64,000 bases of DNA. Source: Sorex araneus (lineage: Eukaryota > Chordata > Mammalia > Eulipotyphla > Soricidae). The notes beneath the pieces were generated by a model. The model made no database searches. It had not been told where the DNA came from and saw nothing but the letters and a program-made list of their open reading frames with translations. Location: assembly GCF_027595985.1 (NCBI RefSeq), contig NC_073311.1, positions 49,142,463-49,206,462 of the forward strand. The letters are read 5' to 3'. The translations under genes and the position numbers were made by a program. Positions 34,361-44,669 of the stretch are shown one piece after another (position 1 is the stretch's first letter; each line of letters begins with the position of its first letter).

Positions 34361-34374
34361 CTAATTGGGTTGGT

Positions 34375-35835
34375 TACAGAATGCAATAATTATTTAAATG
34401 TTTTTAAAATATCTGGCATAGAATAAATTTTTAACTTTATTTTGGAATTTCCTTCTTTTTATGATCAATCTTTATTTTCTCACTTAGTTCAATGCCTTAC
34501 ATACAGTATCCTGGTTTCCCAGGATATCCCATGCCATATTGCTTTTAAGAAATTCACAATACCTCATATAAAACACAACTTGGGAGACGAGTCTTTCATC
34601 CATGCAGAATGGAATATCTGTGAAGAACAACTCCCTGTGCTGCCTTTGACAATCCTTTACAGCTAGATTTGGATGTTATCATGCTTGGTAGACTTTGTAT
34701 CTTATTTAACTTCCAAAGAATAGGAATAAAAGGAAATGGCTTGCATTTATTTATTCATTTAAAAAGTAATCAGAGTGCTTTCTTTGTTCGGGCATCATTG
34801 AAGTACTTGGAAAGTAATTTTGAACAAATCTCCTGCCCTCATATCCCAATGAGGATAAGAGGAAATAAATACCATCACAAATAGGGAAACGATTCGGGAT
34901 ACTAGAATTCGATACATACTATGAGAAACATTGAGGAGACTATGGGGAATTAGCATGTGGAATGTGGGGATAGGTAGCCATTTGAAACAAAATTCTTGGG
35001 GAGGGTCTCATTGCAGACAGTGCTTTTGAGAAAATACCTGAATGAGGTCAAGGGGGAAAAACCCTTAGAACCAGAGTTTCTTTGGGTGAGCGGGTGAAGA
35101 GTGTGCCTGAAAATTGCTAGCTAGTTCCCAGGGTAGGAACATATTTGACCTATTCCAATTTTTTTCAAGGGGGCCAGTGGGTCTGGAATGGAGAGGTAGG
35201 GTCGGAGTATAAGTGATCTCACAGGACATTATAAAAACTATGGGGTCAGAATTATTAATTACACAGCTACTTTAAGTTAGATTTGGCCATTGAGTGTTTA
35301 AATAGGCCATGAATTGGATTCTTTAGCTTTCAGAGGCTTGAAAGGACTTGAATTTTCTTGCTCATTAATCCTCAAATTCCTTCTACAATATCCCTCCTGA
35401 AGGGTCCTGTTTGGGGACATCCTTGTCCAAGTAGAATCTTCTCTTCTTTCCAGGGCAGCCATTCTCTCTAATCCTGTCTACTGGAACTGTCTCTTTCATG
35501 GTGTTGACATTTGACTGCCTGACATTGTCATCCATCACCTTTATTTCTATCCTCCTGGGGGCCTTTCAGAATAAGTCTAATTCTTCTTTCTCATGACAGT
35601 GCTTCAAATATTTGAAGACAGCTGCCACATTCCCAGAGTTCTCCCATCCCCACGCTGATAGACTCCAGTTCCCGCTATCATTTTTCAAGTGACAAGTAGA
35701 CCCCACAATTCCTCTTGAATTCTGTCTCTTGACTGTCATTCATTTGATCTATGGCCAGTGAGAGGTTGGCTATTCAGAATGGTGAAGCAAGTTCAGAGCT
35801 GAGCTCTCCCATCTTTGGTCTGGGAAGTTTCCAGG
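34375..35835. other. Unassigned; possible ancient repeat at 35580-35760
   Basis: The stretch around acagtgcttcaaatatttga has the feel of an ancient mammalian repeat, but I cannot name it. No exon supported. Confidence 0.3.
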
Positions 35836-35839
35836 AGGG

Positions 35840-35869
35840 GGAAGGTGAAGGTGAAGGTGAAGGTGAAGA
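35840..35869. repeat. (GGTGAA)n hexanucleotide repeat
   Basis: Four to five near-perfect units of ggtgaa. Confidence 0.95.
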
Positions 35870-36065
35870 ACTCTGGAATCAGTAAGTGTAGTTCAAATCT
35901 CAGATCTGTCCCTTTAGTGAAGAGTCATTTAGTCTTCCCAAAACTCTTTTTATATATCTATAAATGAATATGGCAATGCCAACCTTGGAGATGTATTGTG
36001 AGAGTTTAGTGGGTTTACAGTGAGTTTACAATTATCTGACATCTATTAAAGGTTCAAAGTGGATT
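35870..36065 (+). mobile_element. MIR element
   Basis: Order ctctggaatcagtaagtg, caaatctcagatctgtcc, tttagtcttcccaaaac, tatctataaatgaatatg and cattaaaggttcaaag-like end fits a MIR. Confidence 0.6.
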
Positions 36066-36069
36066 TTCA

Positions 36070-36780
36070 AATTTCTTCTCTACCTTTGATACTATTTTTC
36101 TTACCCATCTACACACATGTTTTATTCCCAGAGTCATCTACTAGCTAATTCAGCTTCTGAGTCATGATCAGGAATATTGCTTGAGATCTTCTAATCTCTT
36201 ACTTAAGAAACATATGCAGAGTAGACAGGCTTTTATTTTTATCTTCTTGAGAAAAAATATTGAGTATAGCAGGAATGTTTTCTTAGCCCAAGGTCCAGAT
36301 CCTTAGGGGTTGTAAGGGTGGCTTAGGGAGGAGCAGGTGAAATATCTCTTGGAGTGATGGGGCCCTATGGAGGGGCACTTAACTAGGTGGTGAAGCACAG
36401 GTTAATTCTAACTCCAGGTAAGTGGGCCCTTTCTTCACAGTGTGATGTAAAGAAATAACTAGAGCAGGCAATTATCTCAGCATATAATGAACTTAGCTCA
36501 ACTTATCTAAACCTGAAAGACAAGGGGAACCACTGTCTCTGAGTGGTTACAGCTTCTTTGTGAGGAAGATGGAGAGACAGAGAGAAAGCATAGTTGGGCC
36601 ATTACGAGAACTGGCTATTTCACCCAATGGTGCCTTCCTCGCCTTCCTCTCCATCATCCTGATTGAGAGTCCTCATCTCTTGCCTATACTACTGCACTAC
36701 ACAGTCTTGAAGCTGTGACCCCAACTCTCCCTCACCCTAAAAGGAGGTTAACGTTGTCTAGAGTTGGTGAATTAGTTCAG
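36070..36780. other. Unassigned sequence
   Basis: Nothing recognised. Confidence 0.4.
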
Positions 36781-36782
36781 GC

Positions 36783-37195
36783 AAAAGTTAGTAACCATAC
36801 CACCATTTTCACTAAGAAACCATGATTTACAATTTTGTCAATCATTGTTTCATGCAGACATTCTTCCAACACCACATCCACCACCAGAGTGGCCCCATCC
36901 TCTGCCAGTGCCCCAAGTCTACTGCCCCAGCCTCTTTGGATAACAATATGAAGACTTTTCAAAGAGGGAAGAATTGAGCTTTCAAACAAACCAGCAATTC
37001 CTCTTCCTTGCATCTACCACAAAGGCCCCCAAACACTAATTTGAAAAGACCTTTGCACTCATATTCATTGCAGCATGATTCATGGTAGCCCAAATCTGGA
37101 ACCAACCTGAGTATCTAAGAACAGAAAACTGGATAAAGAAACTGTGGTATGTGTACACAACGGAATGCTGCTCTGCTTAAAGAAAAGTTAGTAAC
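36783..37195 (-). mobile_element. Twin-primed (5'-inverted) L1 with target duplication
   Basis: Read on minus, the 3' part is sense L1 end sequence (ggtggtggatgtggtg, gtaaatcatggtttc), while the 5' part is inverted ORF2-end sequence, visible on plus as ttcattgcagcatgattcat, aaactggataaagaaactg and cggaatgctgctctgc. The 13-bp repeat aaaagttagtaac flanks the whole at 36783-36795 and 37183-37195. The structure is diagnostic of twin priming. Confidence 0.85.
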
Positions 37196-38115
37196 GCTTT
37201 TACCCAGGGCTTTTCACAGGTTTGGTTAGGAGAGGTTGCAAAACAAAAGCAATTTCTTCAATTACAATTCTAGAGATTCAAAGTCAGAAACCTAGGTGAG
37301 AACAAATTCATGTCTTTTTCATTGCTTCATCCAGCCTGGCCATTGACTATGGCTGACTTTGCCCAGCAGCTATTCCACTCCAGAACTAGTGCCTCTGTGT
37401 CCAGTTCGTCTCTTCCCTCTTAGAAGGACAAGAATCAATGATCAGGACCATCCCTATTCCAACATGACCTTTCTCTAGCTCAGTTATCTCCTCAAAAAGC
37501 CCATTTCTTGAGAAGCATACTTGCAAGTGACAAAAGGATTAGCTATTCAAAATATCTTGGGGGGTCACCATTTAAGCTCCTGACACTAGGTTTTATGCCT
37601 TAATGTATTGTCGCTACCTAGCATAGAAGAGATACATTACAATGATAAAAGAGAAACTGAGTGTAAAGCAAAAGAGTAATCCCAGGACACACTTGTTCCT
37701 GTTATGACTCTACCAATGCCAGGCCTGTGCTAGTAGTTGAGGTTTCAAGGAATCTGAGCTGTGATTTCAACCCTCAGTTCCTCCCTGTGGGTTGCCCGAC
37801 TTTCCCAGTCTTGCAGTTTTTTCAGTCCTCAGCTCACCCTGAGTACTGTAGCTTTAAATAGATTTGCCAGTGGGTCTGATGCCAGAGTACTCATGACTAA
37901 TTCAGGACCTTCCTGGCAGGGAGTTCAGGGGCGTGGGAGTCCAGCTGGGACCCCCTTTCTCCAGAATCGCAGGGTCCTGCTCCCACTCAGCAGCTGTGAG
38001 GATTTTACTCTCTCCCTCTAGACAAAATAAACGTGTAGCCCCTTTGGAAACAAGTTTCTCCTGCCTCACCCCTGTTCTGTTGTGCTCATTGTTTTCTTAC
38101 TTGCAAAACGGGCAT
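37196..38115. other. Unassigned; old eutherian repeat-like stretch at 37230-37600
   Basis: The end cttggggggtcaccatttaa and internal order (ttctagagattcaaagtcag) resemble an abundant old mammalian repeat also seen at 62.7-63.2 kb. I cannot name the family with confidence. Confidence 0.35.
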
Positions 38116-38117
38116 AA

Positions 38118-38285
38118 TACTAGGGCCAGAGATATAGCACAGGGGTTAAGGCGCTTACCTTGCATACAACTGATCTTGGTTTGATCCCTGGCACCGCATA
38201 TGATTCCCCAAGTAAGGAGTGATCCCTGGGCACAAAACCAGGTGCAAGCCCTGAGCATGTCAAGTATGGTCTCAAACACCTCCCC
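38118..38285 (+). mobile_element. SINE family 1, old copy
   Basis: agggccagagatatagcac, box B tggtttgatccctgg, body atgattccccaagtaagg; ends caagtatggtctcaaac. Confidence 0.8.
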
Positions 38286-38289
38286 CTTC

Positions 38290-39017
38290 CATGGGGATAA
38301 TACCCAGTATCTCAATGTTGATGAAATCATTGATGTATGTGTCATTTATTAAGCTATTCGTGACTTATTCAGTAAAAAATATTGATGGGAACACAACTCT
38401 TCCAATTCTCTTATTCCTACCCATTTTCAAGATGACCTTAAAGTTGTTTATCCTGAGAGTCAGGCACATTTATTTACTCCTTATATATCACCTAGGCCAT
38501 GTGGTTTTCATTGACAATGAGAGAGCAGCAAATATGATACACACAGAAGTAGAAAAGCATTCAGATACTGACACTTTCCCTGTGGCTCTTTTGACTCCAC
38601 AGAATTATTTCCCTGGGGGTCTGAAAAACAGTGGGTCTCACTAATGTGTGGTGCTAAGTTCAGGCCTGCCCTCAGTGTCCAATAATCTCAGATATCCTGA
38701 ATTGCATGATAGTGCCATATTACCTTGCTATGGGTCTCCTTTCTCAAACTGTATGCTCTACTGAGTAAGTAAAAAGTTGAGCATTGCTTTGTGGAATGCC
38801 AGGTCAAAGATCAGGTACCCTTTGTATGTTTACAAAACAGAATAAAATAAAGCTGATTGTGTATAATAGCTGAATAAATCAAAATAAATGTGCTTATAAA
38901 GTGATCCCAACTTATAAAAGAATTTTAAAATCATGTACTCTTTTCTTTTTTTTCATTGTGGAGGTGTTGACACATACACTCATATAGATGAATGGAGTCA
39001 GTCTCCTGGAATTTCAT
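38290..39017. other. Unassigned sequence
   Basis: The 117-codon open frame at 38291-38644 has no recognised domain. No repeat identified. Confidence 0.35.
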
Positions 39018-39035
39018 AAAATTGTAAATCAATGA

Positions 39036-39204
39036 GGGCTGGAGCAATAGCACAGCGGGTGGGGCGTTTGCCTTGCACGCGGCCGATCGGGTTTGATTCC
39101 CAGCATCCCATACTGTCCCCTGAGCATCGCCAGAGGTGATTCCTGAGTGCAGAGCCAGGAGTAACCCCTGTGCATCGCTGGGTGTGGCCCAAAAAGCAAA
39201 AAAA
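39036..39204 (+). mobile_element. SINE family 1, young, with 17-bp target duplication
   Basis: gggctggagcaatagcacag start, box B gggtttgattccc, body ccctgagcatcgcc and A-tail. The repeat aaattgtaaatcaatga flanks it at 39019-39035 and 39205-39221. Confidence 0.95.
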
Positions 39205-39221
39205 AAATTGTAAATCAATGA

Positions 39222-40470
39222 TAAAATAATAAAGTATTTTTTAAAAAACTATATCTTTTTCACAGGTATGTAAATTGAAGATATTATTTTTGATAATTAT
39301 GGAGTGACCTGGAAAAAATTTTAGTGTAGTGGGGAGAGAGAGAGAGACAATTTAATATCTCTAGTAGAATGATTGTGGGCTGTATTTTGGAAAGAAAGTC
39401 CAGTGTGTGGGTGATCAAATTAGGACACTACAGACAAGTAAAAAGTAAGGATAGACTGGATGCAGGAACTATAATATTATTAGAGAGGAAAGGATCCATT
39501 CTGAAGTTAATTTGAAGGGCTTATTGAATGAGAGGACATGAGAGATGAAAATGAGGGCTGGACATAGCAAGGTTCCTAGCTAGAGCAGTGAGGTCATCAG
39601 GAGCTGGAACAGTGAAAACGGGGAACTGGGTCATTGTGGATGAGGGGCAGATGGGGGAAAGGATGGGGGAGAGTGAAAGGCAGAATTAGCTGTGTTTTAT
39701 TTAGTGGATGCCAATGAGGATATCCAGAGAAGTGTCTGGATAAGTTGGTCTTTGGCTCATGAAAGGGATTTGTGAAAGAGATGGCAAACTGGAGTTCATC
39801 TACCGAACACAGATGAGATTTTTTTTAGAATTTATTTGAAGGTAATTATCACGAAGTTCAAATTAGCATAAAACAAAACATAAAATGATGGGGGTTTGAA
39901 TTCTATTAACAGCCACTAGAAAAGTCACAGAATGCTTCAGTTCAAAATCATTGAGTTACGTCTCAATGGACCAGGTTACATTTCAATGGACCAGGTTCCC
40001 AATGATAAAATTAAGTCTTTATCTCATTTGTTACTTCTTTGTTGTGCTTCCCTCTGTGTGTTGGCCTTATTCAAGCATGTGGTTCTTGCTCTCTACTTTT
40101 GTTCCACACCAATCATTTATGTGGATATCTTTTTCATTGTTCTCTCTAACTTGGGGAACACAGTTTTTGGAGCTGTGCTAGGCAAGACCAGGTTAGATCC
40201 CAGGTACTCTCTTGAGACTTCTGGTCTCATTTGTGGTGGGAACTTCTGGAAGATCTGCAGGCTTCTGCAAGTGTCCACGTCCAGTTGGTAGGAGGATAGC
40301 CTGTCATCATGTCCCATTTCTGTTTCTAGATTCAACAAGAGAGAATCTAGGGAAGGCTGGGGTACACTCAAAGAACTCTCTTGGGGTGAATGGTGATATA
40401 GTCTCATACTTTGTCTCAAAAAAGAAAAGGGGAGTTTGTGCTTATCATCTTATATTCCCTCCCCCTTCTC
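39222..40470. other. Unassigned sequence
   Basis: No exon or named repeat. A small local duplication (tcaatggaccaggtt twice, 39962-39990) is visible. Confidence 0.4.
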
Positions 40471-40509
40471 TTCCCTTAAGTGATGTTGTTGCAATGTCAC
40501 TTAAGGGAA
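40471..40509. repeat. Perfect 13-bp inverted repeat (hairpin)
   Basis: Arms TTCCCTTAAGTGA (40471-40483) and TCACTTAAGGGAA (40497-40509) with a 13-base spacer. Confidence 0.95.
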
Positions 40510-41340
40510 TGTCACACGTATGCAGGGTTCCATACATGTCTGGCTTTGGGGCTGCACCATTTCAGCCGCATTGATTTCCGGAAGTTGTGGAGCAGGCTGA
40601 GATGTTTGTGCTTTTGGCTGCCGTGCTCACATAGCTTGCACTTCTTTAGTTGTGCTGCAGACACACGTGCTTGCCTGGCTTGGCACTGGCATACTTCTTT
40701 AGTTCTATCCAGGAGTTATTCTTTGTGGTCCACTCACAAACCTAGCTGTGGCATGGCCAGAAATGGCCTTATCTGGGATCCCTATTATTTCATCCCAAGA
40801 CATACATGGTCCAGGTTCCACAGTCAGCAAAGCTACCACGCTCTGATGGTAAATACATTGTTAGTACGGTACCTCATGCATTTGGCACCAGTATTTGAAC
40901 TCATGGCCAGATGCTCACAAGGCAGGAATTCTGAGCCACTGAGTTATTTCTTTGGGCTGGACGTTGGGGGATTTTATGTTCTCATCTGGGGCCCCAAATA
41001 TTACATCCCGAGACATGTTTGGATGCGATGGCCCCTGGAGACTCCAGAAGAAAGAATCTCTGTGCTTAGGGGTTGGGCAATGAAAGGTCAGTGCGTTTGA
41101 AGGAAAATCAGAAGGAAACTACATTTATCCTCCTTTCAGAAGAACATTAGAATTCCCAGACACGTTCTCTTACTTGTCTGTCCTCTGGAGTTCTCTGCAC
41201 CAAGCAGTTAATTTTTCTAGAGCGTTAAATACTCCACCAGTTCCTATAAGCAGTCTCAAGGTACATGCCCAACAAGTGTGACAGATTACACAATCAATAT
41301 GGAGGAAAGAAGCAACAGAAGAGATAATCAAGCCTAAATT
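40510..41340. other. Unclassified block with internal repeat and a 206-codon open frame
   Basis: A phrase of about 48 bp (tctgggatccctattatttc and following) at 40768-40815 recurs imperfectly at 40981-41028. The open frame 40480-41100 reads through both copies (IWDPYYFIPRH, IWGPKYYIPRH), but its composition is atypical and no family is recognised. An antisense SINE-like head (tttgaactcatggccag...ctgagccactgagttattt) sits at 40890-40955, so this is probably an uncatalogued repeat. Confidence 0.3.
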
Positions 41341-41345
41341 GATGT

Positions 41346-41463
41346 TCACTGTATCACTGTCATCCCGTTGCTCATTGATTTGCTCAAGCAGACACCAGTA
41401 ACGTCTCCAATGTGAGATTTGTTGTTACTGTTTTTTGGCATATTGAATATGCCACGGGTAGAA
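41346..41463 (-). mobile_element. SINE family 2, 5'-truncated, antisense
   Basis: Tail ttcactgtatcactgtcat, the ctcattgatttgctcaag block, caccagtaacgtctcc, and tggcatattgaatatgcc; the copy stops before the head. Confidence 0.9.
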
Positions 41464-41469
41464 AATATC

Positions 41470-42015
41470 AATGGGGAATGGGGAGTGCGATGTCTTAATA
41501 GTCTCTGAATTTCCCTCAATCCAAGATTAGCTTTTTTCTCCGTTTTTAGCAGCAGAAGCTCCAAGCGTCCTGTAACAAATGTTTTTGCTATCTCAATTAC
41601 TTCCAATGTGATTATAGCTAGCTCAAGAATTAAAAGTCTGTGATAAATAAGTGAAAAGTGTGCTCGCTTTTCTGGTGGCCAGTTTCTTCATCTAAAATAA
41701 TGGGCAAATACAATTACCCCCTTTTAGAATACACCTATATACTTCTGAGAGTTGCTATAAACATTGAACAATACTTCATTTGCCAGATGCTTTGGTCTTG
41801 ATGTCGAGACAAATTGAATTATATGTTTACAGTTTCTGTGATAACTAAATACTTGAAATCTTCGGAAAGGATTTTTTAAAAAATTTTATACCTCTAACAC
41901 TTAGTATTTGCCTTCACAAAAAGTTTATTTTTGGAAGCAAACCTTATGAAAATAAGCACATGTGAGGAATATGCATATGACATGGAAACATGTCATTGTG
42001 GCATAAGAATTATTT
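41470..42015. other. No gene; MIR-like stretch 41675-41780
   Basis: The run ggccagtttcttcatctaaa...gagagttgctataaacattg resembles a MIR 3' half. Otherwise unassigned. Confidence 0.4.
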
Positions 42016-42017
42016 TA

Positions 42018-42370
42018 TTTAGTTATTTGGTTTGGGGGCCACATCTGGCAGTGCTCAGGGATTACTTTTGGCTCTATGTTCAGGGATCACTCCTGGCAGT
42101 GTTTGTTTGTTTGTTTATTTATTTATTTGTTTTTTGGGTCACACCCAGTGATGCTCAGGGGTTACTTCTGGCTCTGCATTCAGGAATTACTCCTGGCAGT
42201 GCTTGGGGGACCATATGGGATGCTGGGAATCAAACCCAGGTTGGCTACATGCAAGGCAAATGCCCTACCCGCTGTACTTTCACTCCAGCCCCACTCCTGG
42301 CAGTGTTTAGAGGATCTTTTATGCTGCCAGGAATCAAATCTGGGTTGGCCTTGTGTAAGGCAAGCCCCCA
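42018..42370 (-). mobile_element. SINE family 1, old copy split by a younger SINE
   Basis: The left part (gggggccacatctggcagtg, gttcagggatcactcctgg) and right part (gtgtttagaggatctttt, gaatcaaatctgggttggc) are one antisense element. They are separated by the nested insertion at 42105-42291. Confidence 0.85.
42105..42291 (-). mobile_element. SINE family 1, young copy nested in an older one
   Basis: Complete antisense copy with T-rich tail (gtttgtttatttattt), gggtcacacccagtgatgc, gggaccatatgggatgc, box B caaacccaggtt and head. The 17-bp repeat cactcctggcagtgttt, part of the older SINE, flanks it at 42088-42104 and 42292-42308. Confidence 0.95.
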
Positions 42371-42383
42371 AAATACCCCATAA

Positions 42384-42464
42384 GGATGATTTTTGAACTG
42401 AGGCAGATGAATATCCACACATATGGATGGTTTTGAACTGAGGCAGATGAGTGTCCACACATGG
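42384..42464. repeat. Two-copy tandem duplication, 40-41 bp unit
   Basis: Units at 42384-42424 and 42425-42464 share ttttgaactgaggcagatga and tccacacat, with a few substitutions. Confidence 0.95.
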
Positions 42465-42469
42465 ACAAT

Positions 42470-43140
42470 GCTGTCTTTCCGCACTTCCCTTCTTTGACCA
42501 AAGGGAGCCACTTCTGAGAAATGAGGCATATAAAAACCATTCTCCCAGAAGCAGTTTACCATCCTGAGAAGACATACAGTCTGTAAGGAGGTAGATCTCC
42601 ATAAATGAATCGGTTCAATTAGCTTCCCTGTAGATCTACTTCCCCACATTTTGTTGTCTTGGAAGCTTAACTTCTATGAGTGGTCTTGTTGCTTCCCAAT
42701 ATCTTCGTTGTTTGTTAAGATGCTGGATAAGCCCCGGTACCCACATCCCTTTAAGCTACTCATTGCTGGATTTCTCCGCTCTGTGTATGCACTGCATGCA
42801 CTCACAAAATTTATTTCTTTTGCTCTTCTTAACCTGATTTTTATCAGTCGAATGTTCAAGGCTTCAGTAAAGCCTTTCAGAGAGTCTTGGAGGATGGAAG
42901 AAAAGTTTATTTTCCTCTCTTCTGTGAAATAGGAGCAAAGGCTTAGAGAAAAAGAAGGCAAAGAAATGGGTATGGAATGTGGAGGAGTGAGGGGGACAAC
43001 TAAAATAAAGAGGCAACCAAGGTAAGTTCCCAGTGAACTGATTTTTTTAAACCTATGACATATGCTGGGCATATGGTGGGCAGCGTTCTCAGGTAGGGTT
43101 GGTTGTTGTCTTTGGAGAATTCACAGTTGTAAAATTTAGG
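42470..43140. other. Unassigned sequence
   Basis: Overlapping open frames on both strands (42651-42932 plus, 42674-43072 minus) have no recognised domains. No repeat identified. Confidence 0.35.
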
Positions 43141-43148
43141 GTGAGGAT

Positions 43149-43300
43149 AAGGGTTAGGGTTAGGGTAAAAATACGAGTGAGGGTTAGGGTGAAAGTTAGG
43201 GTCAGGAAAAGGGCAAGGAATGGAATAAGGATAAGGTTAGGGTGAAGGGAAGAGAAAGAGTAAGGGTTAGGGGAAAGGCAATGGTTAGAGTTAGATACAG
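43149..43300 (+). repeat. Degenerate interstitial telomeric repeat
   Basis: Starts with perfect units (gggttagggttagggt) and continues as decayed variants for about 150 bp: gagggttagggtgaaagtta, gataaggttagggtgaag, gtaagggttaggggaaag. The TTAGGG strand is on plus. Confidence 0.9.
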
Positions 43301-43467
43301 TGGAGAAATGAGTAAAAGATACAGTGGAGGATATGACGTCTGTGAAAGGAAGGGAGTGAACAAACTGGGTGAGTCAGATCATGGATTGCCCTCCATTCTG
43401 TTTCTTTCTCCTCTAGTGCTCTGAACATTAAAACCAAGGGGAGATAGAAGTATTTCCACAACACAAT

Positions 43468-43668
43468 TATTTTAAGACAAGTCTTTTATTTTTTTTTCAA
43501 GCAATTTGACTGCAGTATCATTTGTTTACAGTACTGCGAAATTTCGGGAGTAGAGTTTCACACCATTTTTATGCGTATAAAACCTCACTGCACCCATCTC
43601 CTAAGTTCTCTGCCATCACACTATAAAAACTAAGGCCCCCCCTCCTCCCATCCCTTTCATTTTTCTAT
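43468..43668 (-). mobile_element. Possible L1 3' end, antisense, old
   Basis: T-run followed by tttgactgcagtatcattt and tttacagtactgcgaaattt, ending in a C-rich tract (ccccccctcctcccatccc). This is the layout of the better-preserved antisense L1 ends here. Confidence 0.5.
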
Positions 43669-43669
43669 T

Positions 43670-44200
43670 AAATAACTACCTCAGTTTCCAGAGTAAATGA
43701 AGACTCTCTGAATGAGACATTGCAAAAAGTTTATTAGCACACAGAGAAGGAAACTCAAGGGAAGAAGCCCTTAGCTACATACGATTATCCTGTTTAACTC
43801 AGACATGCTGGACATTGCCGTAGGCACATATAAATGTATGAAAATCACATCAAATAGAAAATTAACTTCCTCTCTCATCCTAGCCAGCAGTGCCTGGGAA
43901 TCCCGAGGAACAGCTGTAGCTAGTGGTGACCACACCGGGCAGGGCAGTGGGGGTAGAGAATGTTTCCATCATTGTGGCCTGCTGGCATGGTGCTGTCCTA
44001 GGAAGCATGACCCAAGCAGTGTTACTCAAAGTAGGCCTGTGGTGGTGTTTGAATTATCAGGCCTCTCAGGTTCAAGCCTAGCACTTGTCTTGGTATAAAG
44101 ACTGCTGAATGTCTTTAGGAATAGGTATTATTGATCTTATTTGGGGAGTAAGATTTTCTTATCTTAACACGTTGTCTTATTTAGTTTATTTAATAAAAAC
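43670..44200. other. Unassigned sequence
   Basis: Nothing recognised; the 97-codon open frame at 43805-44098 lacks domains. Confidence 0.35.
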
Positions 44201-44206
44201 GTCTCA

Positions 44207-44372
44207 GGGGCCTGAGTGATAGTACAGCAGGTAGGGCATTTGCCTTGCACATGGCCGACCCAGGGTTCGATCTCCAGCATTCCAGATGGTCCCCTGAGCA
44301 CTACCAGGAGTGATTCCTGAGTACAGAGCCAGGAGTAACCCCTGAACATCGCTGGGTATGGCCCAAAAATCT
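44207..44372 (+). mobile_element. SINE family 1, moderately young
   Basis: ggggcctgagtgatagtac, box B gggttcgatctcc, body gtcccctgagcactacc and 3' end gctgggtatggcccaaa. Confidence 0.92.
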
Positions 44373-44454
44373 AGGAAAAAGAATCCCCAATGTCTCGTGA
44401 TATTAGGTGTCATATTTCTACTTTTATTTTCCCTCTTTGGCAGGGATCTTCCCG

Positions 44455-44665
44455 GTCATGCTCTGGCCTCTGGAGACCACTTCTGGCAGTGCTCAGCACT
44501 GAAGTATGGGCCTTCTGTTTGATACCTGAGCTCAACAGTGCTGTTCAGATCCATCTATGATGGGGGCAACTGGGACCACATCAGTGATGCTTCAGAGGGC
44601 CTGGGAGTGCTAGGAATAGAACTTAGGTTCAAGCTCAACCCCCTTGAGCTATCTCCTCAGCTCTT
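44455..44665 (-). mobile_element. SINE family 1-like, very old, antisense
   Basis: Remnants cacttctggcagtgctcagc, gtgctaggaatagaacttag and gagctatctcctcagctct in antisense order, expanded by inserts. Confidence 0.55.
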
Positions 44666-44669
44666 CAAT

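Noticed and set aside
43149..43300. CRISPR-like or true terminal telomere array
   Set aside because: Units are degenerate TTAGGG without spacers, and unique sequence continues on both sides.
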